The notes under the pieces are model-generated. The model did no database searches. It saw only the letters and a program-made list of their open reading frames with translations, and was not told the origin of the DNA. Below, one piece after another: positions 1 through 6,356 of a stretch of DNA of 40,916 nt; the first letter of the stretch is position 1, and each line of letters begins with the position of its first letter. The stretch covers positions 1-40,916 of the IMG/VR virus record IMGVR_UViG_3300022872_000004; one strand, written 5' to 3'. The DNA comes from a virus. The position numbers were made by a program, and so were the translations under genes.

Positions 1-1
1 A

Positions 2-154
2 GAGGATCATCACGTCTACATCATCGTTACGCACGGTGGTCAGAATATCGAGTTCGCGATCGGTACCCAAGAAGCGCGTCTATTCGCAATGTCGATTATT
101 TCATCTGCCGACAAAATAGATGCGATTCTCGACAAGAAGGAGACCGTCAATTGA
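2..154 (+). CDS. 3' end of an unknown protein, cut by window edge
   Basis: An open frame runs from the first bases to a TGA at 152-154 and gives 50 residues without a start codon, so the 5' part lies outside the window. The tail contains a mixed hydrophobic and charged stretch (EDHHVYIIVTHGG) and ends DKKETVN. The next gene starts inside its stop codon, as in the tightly packed genes that follow, which supports it being coding. I do not recognise a family. Confidence 0.55.
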   Translation, partial: EDHHVYIIVTHGGQNIEFAIGTQEARLFAMSIISSADKIDAILDKKETVN

Positions 155-384
155 GCTTCTACGAGGATCAGGAAGAAGACTGGATTGCCAACGGCTGCAA
201 GGGAAGTCCGAGCGATTACTACGCCGGTGAGATTGCGCCATGGGCAGACAAGAGCCATTTCAACCCTGGCATGAGCGTCATGGAGATTGTTGCGCCGGGC
301 AAACCGTCGAAAAGCGCTCGACGGAACGCACAACGCAAACGCGCACGAGCGCGGAAGCTGCAAGCAAAGGAAGAGGCGAGGTGA
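151..384 (+). CDS. small basic-tailed hypothetical protein (TTG start)
   Basis: This 77-residue protein probably starts at a TTG that overlaps the upstream TGA (TTGA), with AAGGAG eight bases upstream. The N-terminal half is acidic and aromatic (EDQEEDWIANG). The C-terminal 25 residues are dominated by Arg and Lys and may bind nucleic acid. It is translationally coupled to genes on both sides. I do not recognise a family. Confidence 0.6.
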   Translation: MSFYEDQEEDWIANGCKGSPSDYYAGEIAPWADKSHFNPGMSVMEIVAPGKPSKSARRNAQRKRARARKLQAKEEAR

Positions 385-539
385 TGCAGCATCTAGGCAA
401 TGCCGTTATGTTCATCGTCCTTGCCGTCGTCCTACTCGCCGTTGTCAACGTTATGGACGATAAACGCCAACGATTCTACAAAACACTGCGGATTATCACC
501 ATAGTCGCGTCGTTCTTGCTCGGGTGGTTTTTCGTATAG
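384..539 (+). CDS. 51-residue membrane protein
   Basis: The ATG at 384 shares a base with the upstream TGA (TGATG), and a purine-rich GAGGCGAGG lies just before it. The product has two hydrophobic segments (about residues 8-21 and 35-50) separated by a basic loop (DDKRQRFYKTLR), so it should sit in the inner membrane with both ends on the same side. Tiny two-helix proteins of this kind are common in phage early operons. No function can be assigned. Confidence 0.6.
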   Translation: MQHLGNAVMFIVLAVVLLAVVNVMDDKRQRFYKTLRIITIVASFLLGWFFV

Positions 540-556
540 CACATGGGAGACAGAAA

Positions 557-1618
557 ATGATTACAACGACTTGCGAAGCATTCAATGCAGCACTGAAGAC
601 ATCACTTAAACCAGAGTTGCACCCGTCCATCGCGGTTCTGAGCTACGCGCATGTGACCAATGTCTGCATCGAAACTACCGATCTGGACATTACGACCGTC
701 ATTCCCTACGACGCCGACGGCAATGGCGATTACCTGATTCCCTACCGCCAACTCGCATCGGTCCTCAAGGGCGAAAGCGGCCCGCTGACCATTGACTCTA
801 CCGGAGAGGGTAAAGCCCTGAGCGCCGTGATTAACGCGGGTGGAATCACCTATGAGATTCAGGCAAAGCCGGTTTCTGAATGGCCTGTGCTGCCCAAAGT
901 CGAAGGCGAGTCGTTCGTCCTTAGCGGAGTGGACGTAAGCGACATGATCCGCCGCACACGGTTTGCGATTTGCAAGGATGAGTCGCGCTACACACTCAAC
1001 GGCGCGTTGCTCCGCATCGAGAACGGCATAGCCACGATGGTAGCCACCGACGGTCACCGGCTGAGCATGGACGCGCACAAGGCCGTGACGGGCAATTTCT
1101 CGCGGGTTATCCCTACCGCTGCGATCGATTGGCTCAAAGCAAACATCGGCGTTTTTGTCGACATTCGCACCAACGACCTGACGCTGCGCATCGAGACTGG
1201 CGGCAACCTGATTTATTCAAAGACTGTCGTCGGCGAGTTCCCAGATTACAAGAAGGTCATTCCCACTGGATTCTCGACCACGGCCACGTTCAATGACCCA
1301 AGACCGGTCGTCGATATTCTGCGCCGAGTGGCAAAGTGCTCCAGTGATATGGGCAGCGTTCTTTGGGACTTTGCACCTGGCGGACAGATTTCGATTTCAG
1401 CCAAGAGCGCTGATTCTGGTCAAGCGTCGGCCAAAATCAGAGTCAAATCATCCGGCGAATCTGTGGGCATCAGATGGAACTCGGACCATGTTGCTGAGTT
1501 TCTGAAGGCCGCTGGCGAGGATACGGTAAGAGCGTTCATCGTTGACGATCACCACGCCGCCAAGTTCACCGTGGTGGGCGAGAATTGGACATACATCCTC
1601 ATGCCGATGCGGTACTGA
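557..1618 (+). CDS. dnaN: DNA polymerase III beta subunit-like sliding clamp
   Basis: A 353-residue protein resembling the bacterial beta clamp (366 residues in E. coli), the ring that tethers a polymerase to DNA. The ATG at 557 has GGGAGA six bases upstream and avoids a longer reading into the previous gene. Clamp-like features run throughout: the MVATDGHRLSM motif after the first third, the GEFPDYKKVIP motif in the second domain, and a C-terminus ending YILMPMRY, close to the usual VVMPMRL that forms the protein-binding pocket. No polymerase or clamp loader is visible, so it may serve a polymerase encoded elsewhere in the phage or recruit host factors. It lies in a rightward operon with a possible excisionase just downstream. 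Confidence 0.93.
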   Translation: MITTTCEAFNAALKTSLKPELHPSIAVLSYAHVTNVCIETTDLDITTVIPYDADGNGDYLIPYRQLASVLKGESGPLTIDSTGEGKALSAVINAGGITYEIQAKPVSEWPVLPKVEGESFVLSGVDVSDMIRRTRFAICKDESRYTLNGALLRIENGIATMVATDGHRLSMDAHKAVTGNFSRVIPTAAIDWLKANIGVFVDIRTNDLTLRIETGGNLIYSKTVVGEFPDYKKVIPTGFSTTATFNDPRPVVDILRRVAKCSSDMGSVLWDFAPGGQISISAKSADSGQASAKIRVKSSGESVGIRWNSDHVAEFLKAAGEDTVRAFIVDDHHAAKFTVVGENWTYILMPMRY

Positions 1619-1619
1619 T

Positions 1620-1793
1620 ATGGCCGAGACAGAGAGATTCGTCAAATCCGATGTGGCAGGGAGGTATTTAGGACTCTCTGCTCTAACCATCCGGCGCATG
1701 GCGCACCAAGGCAAGATACCAGCGTACGGCCTGCCTTGCGGCGTCGGATGTAACGTTAGGATTCTTTTCGAAGAGACCGGCACCGTGAATTAG
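1620..1793 (+). CDS. excisionase/MerR-like helix-turn-helix protein
   Basis: This 57-residue protein starts one base after the clamp gene's stop. The segment FVKSDVAGRYLGLSALTIRR followed by MAHQGKIPAYGLP matches the small winged-helix excisionase family: a helix-turn-helix, then a short wing with G-x-I-P. Such proteins act as recombination directionality factors or small repressors. No integrase is visible nearby, so a general DNA-binding role is equally possible. The start is supported by position rather than by a strong ribosome site. Confidence 0.7.
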   Translation: MAETERFVKSDVAGRYLGLSALTIRRMAHQGKIPAYGLPCGVGCNVRILFEETGTVN

Positions 1794-1801
1794 GAGGATT
1801 T

Positions 1802-2212
1802 ATGCGCATCGGATGGGTTGCACTGGCTCTATCATCCCAGTTGGCGCTGGCTCAGCTACCCGATGAGCCTAAACCTGCAATCAGCTTTACTCACCCCACC
1901 TGGCAGCAGTGGACATCGCTGGGAGTTCGATCTCTCGATACCGCGAGCACACAGTACGCTATCGGACGCGGTGCGCACGAGAACAATATCCCATCGGCAA
2001 TTGCAAACCATGCAGCGTCAGACGAGGCGTATGGCGTCGCCGTGGTTGCGGTGGAGTGGTGGGCTATCCAGAGGCTCATAGCGCCACGGCACCCACGTAT
2101 AGCTCGCTGGTTGCCACTTGTAGATTCTGCCTTTGACGCTAGATCAGCCATTCGCAACTTCTGGCAGCATGACACGTCTACGGGTAGACAACTCAAACTC
2201 AGGAGAAAATAG
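1802..2212 (+). CDS. secreted protein with Sec signal peptide, unknown function
   Basis: This 136-residue protein starts at an ATG with a strong AGGAGG four bases upstream. Residues 1-18 form a short signal peptide ending LALAQ, so the mature protein probably begins near Gln18 in the periplasm or outer membrane. The remainder is rich in Trp and His, with a hydrophobic patch AYGVAVVAVEWWAIQRL and a basic C-terminus. A secreted product in the clamp/regulator operon is unusual and may act at the host envelope, for example in superinfection exclusion, but no motif proves this. Confidence 0.7.
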   Translation: MRIGWVALALSSQLALAQLPDEPKPAISFTHPTWQQWTSLGVRSLDTASTQYAIGRGAHENNIPSAIANHAASDEAYGVAVVAVEWWAIQRLIAPRHPRIARWLPLVDSAFDARSAIRNFWQHDTSTGRQLKLRRK

Positions 2213-2213
2213 C

Positions 2214-2360
2214 ATGGCAAAGAAAGAACAGTTCAACCTCACAGGCTACACCGCGCAGTTGCGACACGGGATGAGTGTTGCCGCAGCGCAACGAGATATT
2301 TCGGTTACTCGGCTCATCATTGACATTCTGGAAAAGTGGTTGGAAAAGGAGAGCAAATGA
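2214..2360 (+). CDS. 48-residue ribbon-helix-helix-like protein
   Basis: The gene starts one base after the upstream TAG, with AGGAGAAAA before the ATG, and is coupled to the regulator gene by an ATGA overlap. A short N-terminal strand (KEQFNLTGYTAQL) is followed by two predicted helices (VAAAQRD and VTRLIIDILEKWLEKE), the order seen in small ribbon-helix-helix DNA binders. It may act with the downstream Rha/KilAC-type regulator. The family assignment is tentative. Confidence 0.6.
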   Translation: MAKKEQFNLTGYTAQLRHGMSVAAAQRDISVTRLIIDILEKWLEKESK

Positions 2361-3082
2361 ACGATCTGATGATTACAGAACCTACCATGAGCAGCCTTGA
2401 GATTGCGACTCTCACAGGCAAGGATCACAAACACGTGCTCCGCGATATCCGTGCCATGTTGGGAGCGCTCACACACAACGACAGCACCATGTTTATCAAC
2501 GGTCAACCCGGTCGTAAAGTGGACCCTCAATCATATCAAGGAGTTACGGTCCGTTACCGAGAGGACAATGGATCAGTATCCGAGTACCTGCTGCCCAAGA
2601 GAGAGAGCCTGATTCTCGTTTCTGGCTACGATGTGATATTGCGTTCTCGGATTGTTGACCGCTGGCAGGAGCTTGAAACACAGTCGGCGTTGCCAAAGAA
2701 CTACGTTGAGGCGCTCGAAAAGTTGCTCGATACGGTGAAATACAATCAACAACTTGAGGCCGAGAACATCGAACTCGCTCCCAAAGCAGCTATCACAGAC
2801 CGTATCAACAACGCAGAGGGGTTGCACGACATGAATGCGGCTGCAAAAATTCTCGGCACTGGCCGCACTCGCCTGTTTGAGTTACTCCGCAAGGAGCATA
2901 TTCTCATGGACAGCAACCGTCCGTACCAGACATTCGTTGATCGCGGGTATTTCGTTGTCAAGGAGCACCCATACGGCGGGAAGAACAAAGTCTACGCTCA
3001 GACATTCGTAACGGGCAAGGGAATGGTGTTCCTTACTAAATCTTTTTTCTTAACGTTGTTCATTAACAAAGAGGCCGCATGA
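2357..3082 (+). CDS. Rha-type phage regulator with KilAC (ANT) domain
   Basis: A 241-residue protein whose ATG overlaps the upstream TGA (ATGA) with AAGGAGAG before it. Residues 1-105 match the Rha family: MSSLEIATLTGKDHKHVLRD, then a YLLPKRESLILVSGYD motif. After a coiled stretch rich in Glu and Leu, residues 150-230 match the KilA C-terminal/ANT DNA-binding domain (LHDMNAAAKILGTGRTRLFELL, then RGYFVVKEHPY and VTGKGMVFL). This two-domain layout is typical of phage antirepressors that control early or lytic genes. The last 15 residues (SFFLTLFINKEAA) are more hydrophobic than usual. It lies in the same operon as the small DNA binder and is followed by a membrane protein. Confidence 0.87.
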   Translation: MNDLMITEPTMSSLEIATLTGKDHKHVLRDIRAMLGALTHNDSTMFINGQPGRKVDPQSYQGVTVRYREDNGSVSEYLLPKRESLILVSGYDVILRSRIVDRWQELETQSALPKNYVEALEKLLDTVKYNQQLEAENIELAPKAAITDRINNAEGLHDMNAAAKILGTGRTRLFELLRKEHILMDSNRPYQTFVDRGYFVVKEHPYGGKNKVYAQTFVTGKGMVFLTKSFFLTLFINKEAA

Positions 3083-3258
3083 TGAAGTTTTTAAAAGAGT
3101 TGTCAATTAGCATGGGAATTGGATTTGCGCTTACCATTTTCCCAATGTGGCTCACGTACCGGACACAAGACATTCGAGAGTTTTGGGCGGTTTGGCTCGA
3201 AGAACTGGTTGGATTGGCTCTTGTCTACATCGTCTACGATCTTCTCAAACATGAGTAA
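3079..3258 (+). CDS. 59-residue two-helix membrane protein
   Basis: The ATG at 3079 overlaps the regulator's TGA (ATGA); a second ATG follows directly. I read a short basic head (MMKFLKEL), a first hydrophobic helix (SISMGIGFALTIFPMWL), a polar turn (TYRTQDIREF), and a second hydrophobic helix (ELVGLALVYIVYDLL), ending LKHE. It is therefore probably an inner-membrane protein. It is the last gene before a strong terminator. No family is recognised. Confidence 0.6.
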   Translation: MMKFLKELSISMGIGFALTIFPMWLTYRTQDIREFWAVWLEELVGLALVYIVYDLLKHE

Positions 3259-3263
3259 AAGAT

Positions 3264-3298
3264 AGGCCGGTTGCCCCCAAAGCGCCGGCCTTTTTCTT
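3264..3298 (+). terminator. rho-independent terminator, possibly bidirectional
   Basis: AGGCCGG at 3264-3270 pairs with CCGGCCT at 3285-3291, followed by TTTTTCTT. It sits just after the last rightward gene. The stop codon of the leftward gene at 3297 lies in its T-run, so it could end transcription from both sides. Confidence 0.85.
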
Positions 3299-3644
3299 AT
3301 GCGTGCACTCTCTTCATTCTGGACAGAGCTTCTACAAATGGAGTTACGTCTTCCTGCGTTGCAGTTGATCCTGGCTGCATCCAGATTCCCATTCCGCCAG
3401 TAGGCCGAATAGAGACAACCATCCCATCTGGGACCGGAATCCCCTTGAACTCGATAGCTGGTTCTACGGGATAATCTAGCTCGTCAGATGCCCACAGACA
3501 GATATCAGGGCACCCGCCACGCGACGGATAGATAACCTGGGTATATCGCACCCCCTTGAATGATTCGTGGCCTACAACACGGCCTACAGCGCCTTTACGA
3601 CGACCGCCGATGCAAGATACCTTTTCTCCTACCGAATAGTCCAT
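3297..3644 (-). CDS. hypothetical protein with KOW/SH3-like N-terminus
   Basis: This 115-residue protein starts at an ATG preceded by AGGAGGAACT, overlapping the end of the upstream gene. The first 40 residues (YSVGEKVSCIGGRRKGAVGRVVG) have the Gly and Val spacing of a KOW or SH3-like barrel, a fold often used to contact RNA, ribosome or polymerase. The rest, including YPVEPAIEFKGIPVPDGMVV, is unknown. It forms a leftward two-gene unit facing away from the main early operon, so it may belong to a separately controlled module. Confidence 0.7.
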   Translation of the reverse strand: MDYSVGEKVSCIGGRRKGAVGRVVGHESFKGVRYTQVIYPSRGGCPDICLWASDELDYPVEPAIEFKGIPVPDGMVVSIRPTGGMGIWMQPGSTATQEDVTPFVEALSRMKRVHA

Positions 3645-3883
3645 AGTTCCTCCTGTTGATTCTTTCCTTCTCTAATAAGCTCAGACTCTTTGATATCCTT
3701 TTGCGCAAGATACCGATCGATCTCATCCGCAAGGTTATCCGCGAGGATGTTGTACTGGTTACGCTCATTTTTGTCTTTCCAGTTGCCAGCGCTTATCTTG
3801 CCATACCATGAAGACGTCAAATCTTTTTCGCGGGTAAGAAGATTATCCAGGAACTCATCCTTAATTCGTTTACGGCTTCCCAT
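3629..3883 (-). CDS. hypothetical charged protein
   Basis: An 84-residue protein; the ATG at 3883 is chosen because GAGAGAGG lies six bases upstream, whereas the longer reading from 3922 lacks a ribosome site. It is basic at the N-terminus (MGSRKRIKDEFLDNLLTREKD), then helical and acidic (NILADNLADEIDRYLAQKDIKESEL). It overlaps the next gene by 16 bases. No family is recognised. Confidence 0.65.
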   Translation of the reverse strand: MGSRKRIKDEFLDNLLTREKDLTSSWYGKISAGNWKDKNERNQYNILADNLADEIDRYLAQKDIKESELIREGKNQQEELWTIR

Positions 3884-3928
3884 TGCATACCTCTCTCTGT
3901 TTTTAAAAGAAGTTAAAAGCATTTGCTA

Positions 3929-3940
3929 TTAAGTACTTAA
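3929..3940. promoter_or_regulatory. 12-bp perfect palindrome, possible operator
   Basis: TTAAGTACTTAA lies in an AT-rich stretch about 45 bases upstream of the leftward gene pair, where its promoter should be. It could be an operator for one of the small DNA-binding proteins, but in an AT-rich region a palindrome of this length could also occur by chance. Confidence 0.3.
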
Positions 3941-3964
3941 ATACATACCAGAGATGGTGAAGGG

Positions 3965-4205
3965 CACGGAAAACCAGGGGGCGCGTGCTGAACCTATCGC
4001 ACGAAGGTTTGCCGTGAATACCAGTGGACGGAGCCAAGGCTTTCGCGACTACTAAGGATCAGGCCCTAATGAGGCTCCCGCAGAAGTCTCCCCCTAGGTA
4101 ACGATGTGATCCAGCCGTAGCCAGCTCAGGGCACCGGCACAATGCTCTAGGGAACAATCCCTATTGCCTGTGTGCGCACATCATGGCAAGAGTGGGGTCT
4201 TGTGC
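3965..4205. other. densely self-complementary non-coding segment (possible structured RNA)
   Basis: No convincing gene lies here on either strand, but helices are closely packed. The segment 3965-3975 pairs with 4006-4016 (10 of 11 bases) and encloses CGTGC/GCACG (3984-3988/3999-4003). GGAGCC at 4030 pairs with GGCTCC at 4073. GGGGG at 3977 could pair with CCCCC at 4090. GCCG at 4114 pairs with CGGC at 4135. TAGGGA/TCCCTA closes an ACAA tetraloop at 4148-4163. TTGCC/GGCAA (4164/4185) encloses TGTG/CACA, and CAAGA/TCTTG (4187/4198) competes with it. This density suggests a folded RNA, a packaging or replication signal, or both. Strand and ends are unknown. Confidence 0.45.
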
Positions 4206-4268
4206 AAACCGAATTGTCGGGGACTTGACCATGCTCAATCACCTTTGACAACTCAATAATATCACCAC

Positions 4269-4297
4269 TTGACTCTCATGCAAGAAAAAAGCATAAT
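4269..4297 (+). promoter_or_regulatory. sigma70-like promoter
   Basis: TTGACT at 4269-4274 and CATAAT at 4292-4297 are separated by 17 bases. Transcription would start near 4304, well before the next gene at 4521, so it may drive a non-coding RNA or a long leader. Confidence 0.55.
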
Positions 4298-4303
4298 CAT
4301 ATT

Positions 4304-4425
4304 GCGGGGTAGCCCACCTCGTGTGACCATGGCTCTCCCTTTGACAAGTAGTGCCAAGGCACCCCGTGAACCACGAGCTTGGGCAGGTCAGCTTTCCTCC
4401 TCCTTTCATGACCTGCCCCCTCCCC
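4304..4425 (+). ncRNA. possible small RNA with anti-Shine-Dalgarno hairpin loop
   Basis: Downstream of the 4269 promoter, CGGGGT (4305) can pair with ACCCCG (4361), and CTCGTG (4318) with CACGAG (4372). These two helices interlock, so they form either a pseudoknot or two exclusive folds. A perfect 10-bp hairpin follows: GGGCAGGTCA at 4381 with TGACCTGCCC at 4409. Its 18-base loop contains TTTCCTCCTCCTTTC, which is complementary to Shine-Dalgarno sequences and resembles the 3' end of 16S rRNA. No T-run follows, so the 3' end is unclear. It could instead be the leader of the downstream operon. Confidence 0.35.
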
Positions 4426-4469
4426 CTAAAATAGATCAAAGATTTCCACAGGAAAATGCAAATTAGTGC

Positions 4470-4497
4470 TTGACAGCTACAATAAATGCGCTATTCT
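4470..4497 (+). promoter_or_regulatory. promoter of the rightward early operon
   Basis: TTGACA at 4470-4475 and TATTCT at 4492-4497 with 16 bases between. It lies 24 bases upstream of the first gene of the operon. Its extended sequence TGCTTGACA, 13 bases, GCGCTATTcTAG is shared almost exactly with the promoter at 8938, so a common regulator or phage-specific consensus is likely. Confidence 0.75.
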
Positions 4498-4520
4498 AGG
4501 TTTGTACCAAGGGAGGGAAC

Positions 4521-4739
4521 ATGAAATTCGCAATCGAATTCGCTTACGGTCGCACAGTATTAGTGCCAGCGCAATATGGACCAGACATTGTTTTGGCGCT
4601 CACGCATTCCATCTCTGCCTCTGAATCTTTTAAAAATGGCCGATACGAGTACGCCAATAACGGTCCTCTTGAGATTGGCTTCAAGCTGATTCCTGACGAC
4701 GCTGTCGTAGAACCCGAAAAGAAGGAAGAGGTCGAGTAA
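4521..4739 (+). CDS. hypothetical protein, first gene of early operon
   Basis: A 72-residue protein with GGGAGG before the ATG and directly behind the 4470 promoter. It has a compact beta-like N-terminus (MKFAIEFAYGRTVLVPAQYG) and an acidic, lysine-rich tail (EPEKKEEVE). It shares its stop with the start of the Gp157-like gene (TAATG). Its leading position suggests an early role, but no family is recognised. Confidence 0.65.
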   Translation: MKFAIEFAYGRTVLVPAQYGPDIVLALTHSISASESFKNGRYEYANNGPLEIGFKLIPDDAVVEPEKKEEVE

Positions 4740-5326
4740 TGGCAATCGCACCCGAAACATTCTCGCTGCCGACCAGCAAGGTAGACGCGCACAAGGTGTC
4801 TGGAGCGCTGTTTGAAATCAATACACAGGCGGCGCGTCTTGCGGAGCTACTGGAGGACGCTGAAGAGATTACGCCTGAGGCTGAGGCAACCATGGCAGAA
4901 ATCATGATCGAGGGGCCAGAGCAGATCGAAGCGGCTGTCACCCTGGTCCATGAGCTTGAGGCAAAGACAGACGCCAACAAGTACGAAGCACGTCGCTACT
5001 CTGAGCGTGCAACAGCATTTGCCAAGCAGGTTGATTCGATCAAAGCCCAACTCAAGGTGGCTATCGACAAGGCGTTTGGCGGCAAGTTGAAGACAGACAA
5101 GGTGACGGTGTGGAACCAGACTACAAAGACTGAATCCGTGGAACTCCGCGAGGATGCGACACTCTCGGCCTTGCAAGTCAACTTCCCATCCCTGGTTGTC
5201 GAGCGTCTTAGCTTGGATAAGGTAGCCGTCAAGGATGCTCTCAAGACGGGAAAGATTCAGGCCTTGGCATTGACGGATTACATCGAAGTGACTCATAACG
5301 AATCGCGCTCTGTGCGTATTAAGTAA
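4739..5326 (+). CDS. Gp157-like siphovirus-type protein
   Basis: A 195-residue protein. A long helical region (about residues 35-115) is followed by a short beta region with DKVTVWNQTTKTESVEL and then VERLSLDKVAVKDALKTGK, matching the order of the phage Gp157 family: N-terminal coiled coil, a lysine-rich turn before strands, and a short C-terminal motif. Gp157 genes commonly sit immediately before single-strand annealing proteins, as here with ERF, and probably assist recombination or replication; the biochemical role is not established. Translation is coupled to the upstream gene by TAATG. Confidence 0.72.
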   Translation: MAIAPETFSLPTSKVDAHKVSGALFEINTQAARLAELLEDAEEITPEAEATMAEIMIEGPEQIEAAVTLVHELEAKTDANKYEARRYSERATAFAKQVDSIKAQLKVAIDKAFGGKLKTDKVTVWNQTTKTESVELREDATLSALQVNFPSLVVERLSLDKVAVKDALKTGKIQALALTDYIEVTHNESRSVRIK

Positions 5327-5335
5327 AGGGGAAGC

Positions 5336-6172
5336 ATGAAGATTAGTGAAACGTTTATCAAACTCAACACGGCGCTTCTGGAATCGCAGAAGCAGTTCAC
5401 GCCAGTGAAGAAAGCAGCAGATGGGCAAGACGGGAACCGCAAGTTCAAATATGCAACTCTAGACGACATTCTTGCCATGGCAGTTCCAATTCTCAATGCG
5501 CACGGGATTCTTCTGTCCCAGTACACGTCTATCGTTGGACAGGATACCCGAGTTGTAACCCGTCTGGACCATGTCGAATCTGGAGAGTGGAAGGAGTCTG
5601 ACGGACTTCCGCTCAGGTTCGAGGTACTGCCAAAGGAACTCGGGGGAGAGGTAACCTACTGGAGGCGCTATGATATTTCACCGTTTCTTGGCATTGCCAC
5701 GGAAGAGGATACTGACGCGCCAAAGGGCAATTTTAATGCTGCCAAGAACCCAGATCAGGCAAAAGCACAGATCGATGCTGCACGTGCACGCACCAACACA
5801 CGCCCTGCCGAGGTGCATGAGGCTAAGTTCCGTCTCATTGGAGATCGCCTGACGGTGCCTGTAGAAGCCGTAGAGAAAAAGCATAGCGACAAGAAGAAGT
5901 CGGACTATCTTGTGGTCTGGCCTGACGGGACGGTCAACGGAACTGATCGACTGTATGTATGGGATTCCAAGCTGTTCCCGCACTTGGTAGGTAAAGCTCA
6001 GAAACAGACGTGCTCGTTCAATATCGAGCAGAAGAAATTCACGACAACCAACGGAAAGGAAATTAACAGCATCATCATCACCGGAGTGGATACCGTTGGA
6101 GAGGACGTGATCGAACAAACAAACTGTGCGCCCGCTACGGAAGACTACGCGGACTCTGATATCCCATTCTAA
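5336..6172 (+). CDS. erf: ERF-family single-strand annealing protein with SSB-like C-terminal tip
   Basis: A 278-residue protein preceded by AAAGGGGAAGC. Residues 1-135 match the ERF recombinase family of P22-like phages: TFIKLNTALLESQKQF, KFKYATLDDIL, PILNAHGILLSQY, and the later YDISPFLGIATEEDTD region. ERF proteins form rings that anneal complementary strands and circularise or repair phage DNA. A second region (about residues 165-260) is beta-rich and OB-like in feel. The last residues, EDYADSDIPF, copy the acidic DDDIPF tip by which bacterial SSB recruits partner proteins. The tip suggests recruitment of host SSB-binding enzymes, which is inference. The Gp157-like gene lies just upstream. 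Confidence 0.88.
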   Translation: MKISETFIKLNTALLESQKQFTPVKKAADGQDGNRKFKYATLDDILAMAVPILNAHGILLSQYTSIVGQDTRVVTRLDHVESGEWKESDGLPLRFEVLPKELGGEVTYWRRYDISPFLGIATEEDTDAPKGNFNAAKNPDQAKAQIDAARARTNTRPAEVHEAKFRLIGDRLTVPVEAVEKKHSDKKKSDYLVVWPDGTVNGTDRLYVWDSKLFPHLVGKAQKQTCSFNIEQKKFTTTNGKEINSIIITGVDTVGEDVIEQTNCAPATEDYADSDIPF

Positions 6173-6186
6173 AAAAGGAGTTACAG

Positions 6187-6309
6187 GTGAAGATTGAAAC
6201 GAAGTTGAAGATCGTCATTGCGATTTGGATTGGTTATTTTCTGATAGCACTCTCTGGAACCGCTGGCATTGTCTACGTAGCATGGCACTTCCTGCGCAAG
6301 CTCTGGTAA
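6187..6309 (+). CDS. 40-residue membrane protein (GTG start)
   Basis: A GTG at 6187 has AAGGAG six bases upstream, a strong ribosome site. The product is a basic head (MKIETKLK), then one or two closely spaced hydrophobic segments (IVIAIWIGYFLIALSGTAGIVYVAW when read in sequence), and a basic tail (FLRKLW). It is predicted to be an inner-membrane miniprotein. Between ERF and the next unknown gene it fills an otherwise empty 120-base gap. Confidence 0.6.
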   Translation: MKIETKLKIVIAIWIGYFLIALSGTAGIVYVAWHFLRKLW

Positions 6310-6356
6310 CCAACTCGCGGCTCATACCCCAGTGGGCCGCATCACAAGGGGATGGC

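Noticed and set aside
4114-4163. tRNA-like stretch (GTAGCCAGCTCAGGGC, then a GGGA..TCCC hairpin)
   Set aside because: No TTC-type T-loop, no 7-bp acceptor pairing, and no proper anticodon arm.
4440-4452. DnaA-box-like TTTCCACA and possible origin
   Set aside because: A single poor match with no cluster.
4269-4466. 65-codon frame in the non-coding region
   Set aside because: It has a TTG start with no ribosome site, overlaps promoter and hairpin elements, and has a low-quality Pro/Ser-rich sequence.
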